Origin: Alphaproteobacteria bacterium | GTDB lineage: Bacteria; Pseudomonadota; Alphaproteobacteria; UBA3830 | Assembly: GCA_017416635.1 (NCBI GenBank) | Contig: JAFQBQ010000177.1 | Location: 1-6,461, forward strand | DNA length: 6,461 nucleotides | Direction: 5' to 3' | In this document: positions 1 through 4,171 of the stretch, piece by piece | How the letters are laid out: each line of letters starts with the position of its first letter | How positions within the stretch are numbered: position 1 is the stretch's first letter | Program-made: the position numbers and the translations under genes | The notes under the pieces: model-generated | The model's input: the letters and a program-made list of their open reading frames with translations, nothing else | Databases searched by the model: none | Told to the model about the DNA's origin: nothing

Positions 1-498
1 ATTAATTCTCAAGCCTGTTGAATACAATAAAGTATAAAGTGCTCTATCTCGATTAGTGACCCACAACTCATCATTTGGGAAAAAACTATCCAAATTTAAA
101 AATTTGAAAACGGCATCTTCTGAAATCGGTTTCGGCAACAGCTTTGATAATTTCGGTCTTTTTACGGCATTAATAATTTGGACGTCCAACAATTTTAATT
201 TCGCTAAATAATAAAAAAATGATTTCACTGCCGACAGTGCTCTGACATTCGATCGGGCAGAAAGTTCATTTTCTATTCGATGAGAAAACCACGATCTGAA
301 ATCCGTAACTTTCAGCTGACGGAGTGACTCGATTGTTACTTCTTCTCCAAAATGATGAGAAATAAAATTCAAAAAATTTGTTAAATCTCGCTCATAAGCG
401 GTAATCGTATTTTCCGAATAATACAACTGAAACTTCAGCTCAGAAAGCCAACCTTGTTTTAACGAAAAAACATCTTTTTGAATATTTTTGACGTCCAC
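1..498 (-). CDS. xerC: Tyrosine recombinase XerC, N-terminal part (3' end beyond the left edge)
   Basis: XerC acts with XerD at dif sites to resolve chromosome dimers before cell division. The reading frame is open for 166 codons to the left edge. Residues about 14-100 form the SAM-like core-binding domain: a tryptophan at 17, the YSENTITAYERDL motif at 27-39, and LSARSNVRALSAVKSFF at 79-95. PKLSKLLPKPIS at 115-126 is the usual linker into the catalytic domain, and STGLRIN at 160-166 carries the first catalytic Arg (164). The remaining catalytic residues lie outside the window. The translated part contains no methionine after the start, so initiation must be non-ATG. GTG at 496-498 is the only reasonable choice, since upstream in frame lie only GTC, AAA and the potG stop. 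No clear Shine-Dalgarno is seen and the potG stop is 6 bases upstream, which suggests translational coupling. XerD or a phage integrase is less likely because the N-terminal pattern is that of alphaproteobacterial XerC. Confidence 0.88.
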   Translation of the reverse strand, partial: MDVKNIQKDVFSLKQGWLSELKFQLYYSENTITAYERDLTNFLNFISHHFGEEVTIESLRQLKVTDFRSWFSHRIENELSARSNVRALSAVKSFFYYLAKLKLLDVQIINAVKRPKLSKLLPKPISEDAVFKFLNLDSFFPNDELWVTNRDRALYTLLYSTGLRIN

Positions 499-504
499 GA
501 CTTT

Positions 505-1656
505 TTACACCGCAAGAACGATTCCGCTTTGCGGCTTCCAATGCAAATAAACTTTATCATCCCACTGAATCGGACGCTCCGCCGCCCTAACCAAATTTGC
601 GACCGTCGCCAAAACAATAATTCCTGAACTTAATTTAACGTAATAAATCGAAACATCTCCAAGATACACGATATCCTGAACTATTCCGCTCGTCCAATTG
701 TATTCGTCAGTAGGCTCTTTCGTGGTTAACATGACTTTTTCCGGACGAATCGCGACATTTATTTGAGCACCGACCGGAGCAGATGCCGAATGCGTAACAT
801 ACAAATTTTTCTCAAGCATTGTAGACTTTACGATTACGTGATCTGCTTTTTCTTCGACAACCAAACCTTCAAAAAGATTTACCGAACCGATAAAATTCGC
901 AACATACTTCGAATTCGGATACTCGTACACCTCTGTCGGACCACCAATTTGCAAAATGCGTCCTTCGTTCATAACACCGATACGAGTTGACATCGTCATA
1001 GCCTCTTCCTGATCGTGAGAAACCATAATAAATGTCACACCTATTTTTTCCTGAATGTTAACCAGCTCCAGCTGCGTCCTCTCTCGCAATTTTTTATCAA
1101 GAGCTGCAAGCGGCTCATCTAACAAAACCAATTTCGGTTGTTTTACCAAACTGCGAGCAAGAGCAACTCTCTGCCGTTCACCTCCGGACAGCTGATGCGG
1201 CTTTCGATTTTCATATCCGCTCATCTGAACCAATTTCAGATACGAATCGACTCTATCTCGAATCTCATTTTTTTTCATTCCTTCCTGAATGAGACCAAAC
1301 GCGACGTTTTGTTCAACGGTCATATGAGGGAAAAGCGCATAAGATTGAAATACCATGCTAACAGGTCTTTTGTAAGCCGGTGTGTTCGTCATATCCATGC
1401 CGTCGATAAAAATTTTCCCCGATGTCGGAGACTCGAACCCTGCTAACATTCTAAGAAGCGTCGTTTTACCGCAACCAGAATGTCCAAGCAATGAAAACAA
1501 TTCCCCTTTATAAATCGAAAGAGAAACATCGTTGACCGCAAGGCGCTCGCCGAATCTTTTCGTCAGATTTTTTATACTTACGTACGGCTTAATTTTCGGA
1601 TCCTGCCACGGCTCTGGCATTTGAAGTCTTTTGGCTTGGTTCGATTGTATTACCAA
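505..1656 (-). CDS. potG: Putrescine/spermidine ABC transporter ATP-binding protein (PotG/PotA type)
   Basis: This is the cytoplasmic ATPase that drives polyamine import through a PotHI-type permease with a periplasmic binding protein. At 383 residues it has the size of E. coli PotG. The nucleotide-binding domain shows Walker A GHSGCGKT at 58-65, the Q-loop Gln104, the signature LSGGE at 156-160, Walker B with Asp180-Glu181, a D-loop near 184-187 and the H-loop His214. A TOBE-type regulatory domain follows at about 290-380, marked by AIRPEKVML at 302-310. MVFQSYALFPHMTVEQN at 101-117 is strongly PotG-like. The start is TTG at 1654-1656, chosen because AAAGGAA sits 7 bases upstream; the first in-frame ATG (codon 13) lacks such a site. 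It lies 27 bases after ppiD and 6 bases before xerC, so it is probably co-transcribed. No permease or binding-protein gene is in the window. PotA or another MOI-family importer ATPase is the alternative. Confidence 0.88.
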   Translation of the reverse strand: MVIQSNQAKRLQMPEPWQDPKIKPYVSIKNLTKRFGERLAVNDVSLSIYKGELFSLLGHSGCGKTTLLRMLAGFESPTSGKIFIDGMDMTNTPAYKRPVSMVFQSYALFPHMTVEQNVAFGLIQEGMKKNEIRDRVDSYLKLVQMSGYENRKPHQLSGGERQRVALARSLVKQPKLVLLDEPLAALDKKLRERTQLELVNIQEKIGVTFIMVSHDQEEAMTMSTRIGVMNEGRILQIGGPTEVYEYPNSKYVANFIGSVNLFEGLVVEEKADHVIVKSTMLEKNLYVTHSASAPVGAQINVAIRPEKVMLTTKEPTDEYNWTSGIVQDIVYLGDVSIYYVKLSSGIIVLATVANLVRAAERPIQWDDKVYLHWKPQSGIVLAV

Positions 1657-1663
1657 CGGACGT

Positions 1664-1670
1664 TTCCTTT
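1664..1670 (-). promoter_or_regulatory. Ribosome binding site of potG
   Basis: On the minus strand this reads AAAGGAA, 7 bases before the TTG at 1656. It decides the start of potG: without it one might pick the ATG of codon 13 at 1618-1620. Confidence 0.65.
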
Positions 1671-1683
1671 CTGTTCTAACAAA

Positions 1684-3294
1684 TTACAAAATTCCATCTT
1701 CTGGTATAGACGACTCCGAAGATTCATCTATCGTTTTCAATAACTCATAATTAACTTTAACTTCGTATTTTTTGGAAAGATATCCGATTAATTGCTGATA
1801 CAGATCCTCCGCATTTTCTTGAAGCAATGAACCATAATCTTTCATTTTCTCTTCATGCGGAATTTCTTCATGCTTAATTTCATTAACCTGATACACAACA
1901 ATTCGATCGTTAATTTCTCGATAAGCGACATCACCTTTTTGCTTTTCAAATGCTTCTGCGAATACCTCTTTAATTATTTTTTCTCCGTCTTTTTTAGCAC
2001 CAAGCAAACCTTCCCTATCGAACATTGACGTAGTTTGCGTTTTATATCCTAATGAAGAGAATTTTTCGCCAGCAGAAACTTTCGCTACGATATCGTTCGC
2101 CATCTCTATAGCTTTGCTATGCTTTTGATCTTTTTTCCACTCCGCTTTCACTCGATTTTTTACTTTTTCAAATTCATCGACGTGTTGCGGCACGATATTA
2201 TCTACATATACCACCCATTGCACGTGATGTTTTTGTTTGTCGAGCGATTCAGAAAATGATGCAACTTCCTTTTCATCCTGGCTAAACGCAACAGTCATAA
2301 CATCCTGCGCGTAAGGAAGATTAACTTTATTTTCGTCATTCAGCTTTACATTATTCGCAGTAAAAACTTTTAATCCACGTTTATTAGCGACTTCTTCAAT
2401 ATCGGTCCCCGACATCAAATCATCTTCGATACCGCGAGTAAGCTCATCTATTTTCGCCTGAACTTTGTTCTGCTTTATATCAGCAATCAACTCAGCTTTC
2501 ATTTCATCAAAACTGCGCTCTTCTCTCTGTTCGGAAAATTCATACGCCTCTTTAACTTCGTCATCAGAAACTTTTACATCCGATTCGATTTTACTTTCAC
2601 TAAATTCCAAAACGCGGAACGAACGAACTTCCGGAACAATAAACAAATCGGAATTATTATTGAAAAATTCCATTAAATCTTCATCGGAAGGTTCATCCTT
2701 AAGAGATATAGTAGAGGGATTGATCTCCGTAAATACCAAACTGCGCTTCTCAGATTTTATATTCGCATAGTAATCTAACTCATCGAAACATGACACATAC
2801 TTGAAAGGAGCTTTCATCAAATGTGTTTTAATTTCGCGCCCGGACGCTTCCAAAAACTCAGCTTCGGAAACTTGTATCCCTTTCAAAAAACGGCGGAAAA
2901 CACTTGCATCGAAATGCCCGTCTTCTCTTCTGAACATTCCCATATTTTCGACGTAAGCATACATAGTCGAATCAGAAACAACTAAACCAAATTCGCCGGC
3001 TGCCAAATTTATCAAATTTTCCCAAACAAGCTGATGAAGTACCGTTTTCGTAATCGAAGAGCTATCCACATCTTTCGCACCTCGCTTATTTAACGCTTCC
3101 AAACGCTTGCTCTTTTCATACTTAAAATACTGAGGAGAAATTTTGATATTCGATATTTTTACGATGTAATCTTTCCCCATAATTTTATCCACGACATAAG
3201 AAAACCCGAAGAATAAGAAAAAAGACCCCGCTAATATTGTCAGAAAAACTTTTGCAACGAGCGAGTGAGCATGTCGACGGATAAACTCTAACAT
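1684..3294 (-). CDS. ppiD: PpiD/SurA-like inner-membrane periplasmic folding factor, parvulin domain apparently missing
   Basis: PpiD-family proteins are anchored in the inner membrane and help newly exported proteins fold at the Sec exit. The first 14 residues are basic (FIRRHAH). They precede one transmembrane segment at about 15-36, an uncleaved anchor with the rest periplasmic. Residues about 40-190 resemble the SurA N-terminal chaperone domain, for example LVWENLINLAAGEFGLVVSD at 89-108. The PEVRSF motif at 221-226 and VSDDEVKEAYE at 242-252 normally lead into a parvulin-type PPIase domain. Here the chain passes almost directly to EERSFDEMKAELIADI at 258-273, which in relatives follows the parvulin domain. 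At 536 residues it is shorter than the roughly 620 usual for PpiD. The C-terminal tail is acidic and Ser-rich (ESSESS). The ATG has AGGGAA 6 bases upstream. It is the first gene of a likely ppiD-potG-xerC operon and is divergent from tpiA. The family call is firm; the exact subfamily is inferred. Confidence 0.8.
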   Translation of the reverse strand: MLEFIRRHAHSLVAKVFLTILAGSFFLFFGFSYVVDKIMGKDYIVKISNIKISPQYFKYEKSKRLEALNKRGAKDVDSSSITKTVLHQLVWENLINLAAGEFGLVVSDSTMYAYVENMGMFRREDGHFDASVFRRFLKGIQVSEAEFLEASGREIKTHLMKAPFKYVSCFDELDYYANIKSEKRSLVFTEINPSTISLKDEPSDEDLMEFFNNNSDLFIVPEVRSFRVLEFSESKIESDVKVSDDEVKEAYEFSEQREERSFDEMKAELIADIKQNKVQAKIDELTRGIEDDLMSGTDIEEVANKRGLKVFTANNVKLNDENKVNLPYAQDVMTVAFSQDEKEVASFSESLDKQKHHVQWVVYVDNIVPQHVDEFEKVKNRVKAEWKKDQKHSKAIEMANDIVAKVSAGEKFSSLGYKTQTTSMFDREGLLGAKKDGEKIIKEVFAEAFEKQKGDVAYREINDRIVVYQVNEIKHEEIPHEEKMKDYGSLLQENAEDLYQQLIGYLSKKYEVKVNYELLKTIDESSESSIPEDGIL

Positions 3295-3300
3295 TGACTA

Positions 3301-3306
3301 TTCCCT
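3301..3306 (-). promoter_or_regulatory. Ribosome binding site of ppiD
   Basis: The minus strand reads AGGGAA with 6 bases before the ATG at 3294. This supports the annotated start. Confidence 0.6.
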
Positions 3307-3325
3307 ATAAAAAAAACATACGCTA

Positions 3326-3354
3326 ATATTATTAGTAGTTGATTTTTGTATCAA
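3326..3354 (-). promoter_or_regulatory. Sigma70-type promoter of the ppiD-potG-xerC operon
   Basis: On the minus strand the -35 box is TTGATA (plus 3349-3354). A 17-base spacer (3332-3348) follows, then the -10 box TAATAT (plus 3326-3331). This is close to consensus with ideal spacing. Transcription would start near 3319 and give a leader of about 25 bases that contains the ppiD ribosome binding site. The match is read directly; activity is inferred. Confidence 0.65.
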
Positions 3355-3355
3355 G

Positions 3356-3363
3356 TAAGGGAG
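3356..3363 (+). promoter_or_regulatory. Ribosome binding site of tpiA
   Basis: TAAGGGAG ends 10 bases before the tpiA ATG and resembles the anti-16S complement TAAGGAGG. It supports the start at 3374. The purine run GAGAGAG just after it may contribute. The tpiA promoter itself is unclear: TAATAT at 3324-3329 could be a -10 box, but the matching -35 position (TTCCCT, 3301-3306) is poor. Confidence 0.6.
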
Positions 3364-3373
3364 AGAGATTTTT

Positions 3374-4057
3374 ATGAAATTTTTAATCGCGAATTGGAAG
3401 ATGAACGGAGATCTTCACTTTGCTGAACAGTATGTTCAAGAAATGAACGATATCTCTTCCGAACATGAAATTATCATATGTCCGCCGTTTCCTTTGCTGT
3501 TAAAATTCAAAGATTGCGTTCACTCTCTCGGCGCGCAAAATTGTTGTTTCGCGTCCGACGGAGCTTTTACAGGAGAAGTCAGTCCGAATTTACTAAAAGA
3601 ATTAGGTTGCACTTATGTAATAATCGGGCATTCCGAAAGACGCACAATTTTTCATGAAACAGATGCCGACATAGAACAAAAATTCAAGATTTTATCTGAA
3701 TTAAAACTTAATCCGATTGTGTGCATCGGCGAAAAAGAAAATGAACGCGACAACTGGAAAGGAATTTTATCAAAACAAATCAGTTGGATGCAAAATGCAA
3801 ACCTCGAAAATGCCATAATCGCATACGAACCGCTTTGGAGTATTGGAACAAACATCATCCCAACGACTAACGAAATCAGCGAGGTCGCAAAATTTTTGAA
3901 AAGCCAAATAGATGCGCCAGTAACATACGGAGGCTCCGTAAACGCAAGCAACGCATGCACAATTTTTAATATTCCAAATATAGACGGACTTCTTATCGGA
4001 AGAGCGTCCTGGACCAGCAAATCCTTCGCTGAAATAATTAGAGAAGTGGAAGAATAA
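3374..4057 (+). CDS. tpiA: Triosephosphate isomerase
   Basis: This cytoplasmic glycolytic and gluconeogenic enzyme interconverts dihydroxyacetone phosphate and glyceraldehyde 3-phosphate. All catalytic residues are visible: Asn7 and Lys9 in ANWKMNG, His86 in IIGHSERR, and Glu152 in AYEPLWSIGT. The phosphate-binding elements YGGSVN (185-190) and DGLLIGRASW (204-213) are present. The protein has 227 residues, about 20-25 fewer than typical TPI, but nothing essential is lost. Helices and surface loops between the motifs are simply short. Loop 6 reads WSIGTN where most TPIs have WAIGTG, and the late glycine pair is GR, a variant I recall from other alphaproteobacteria. It stands alone on the plus strand, divergent from ppiD and convergent with the ankyrin gene. 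The secG and pyrG genes that often follow tpiA in alphaproteobacteria are not here. The ATG has a good ribosome binding site. Confidence 0.96.
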   Translation: MKFLIANWKMNGDLHFAEQYVQEMNDISSEHEIIICPPFPLLLKFKDCVHSLGAQNCCFASDGAFTGEVSPNLLKELGCTYVIIGHSERRTIFHETDADIEQKFKILSELKLNPIVCIGEKENERDNWKGILSKQISWMQNANLENAIIAYEPLWSIGTNIIPTTNEISEVAKFLKSQIDAPVTYGGSVNASNACTIFNIPNIDGLLIGRASWTSKSFAEIIREVEE

Positions 4058-4071
4058 CCGTTTAAGTTTAG

Positions 4072-4151
4072 CCGCAAAAAAGCAGTATCGACATAAAAAA
4101 GAAGGCAATCCTTCTCAGAGATTGCCTTCAGCCTCTATAACATTTTTGCGG
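4072..4151. repeat. Outer 9-bp inverted repeat flanking the terminator
   Basis: CCGCAAAAA (4072-4080) and TTTTTGCGG (4143-4151) are perfect inverted copies that bracket the terminator hairpin. They could close a larger stem in a read-through transcript of either strand. The match is exact, but the role is unknown and chance is possible in AT-rich DNA. Apart from this and the terminator, the 114-base gap after tpiA holds nothing I recognise. Confidence 0.4.
4095..4129 (-). terminator. Rho-independent terminator of the ankyrin gene
   Basis: GAAGGCAAT (4101-4109) and ATTGCCTTC (4121-4129) form a perfect 9-bp stem with an 11-base loop. On the minus strand the stem is followed at once by six T (AAAAAA at 4095-4100). 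It lies 43 bases past the stop codon of the ankyrin gene. On the plus strand no T-run follows the stem directly, so it should work poorly for tpiA. Confidence 0.8.
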
Positions 4152-4171
4152 ATTCAACATCTTGCTGAATA

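Noticed and set aside
763..1446. Plus-strand open frames opposite potG
   Set aside because: They are antisense to a fully motif-supported gene, have no recognisable domains and no ribosome binding sites.
2465..2770. Plus-strand open frame opposite ppiD
   Set aside because: It is a Ser-rich shadow of the opposite strand with no initiation signal and no family resemblance.
3294..3329. TTGACT at 3294-3299 with TAATAT at 3324-3329 as a tpiA promoter
   Set aside because: The 24-base spacer is too long for a sigma70 promoter.
3652..4108. Two minus-strand open frames opposite tpiA
   Set aside because: They overlap each other and the certain tpiA gene, and one ends within it. There is no start signal.
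4101..4129. The same hairpin as terminator of tpiA
   Set aside because: On the plus strand the stem is followed by AGCCTCTATAAC with no immediate T-run, so only the minus direction is well supported.
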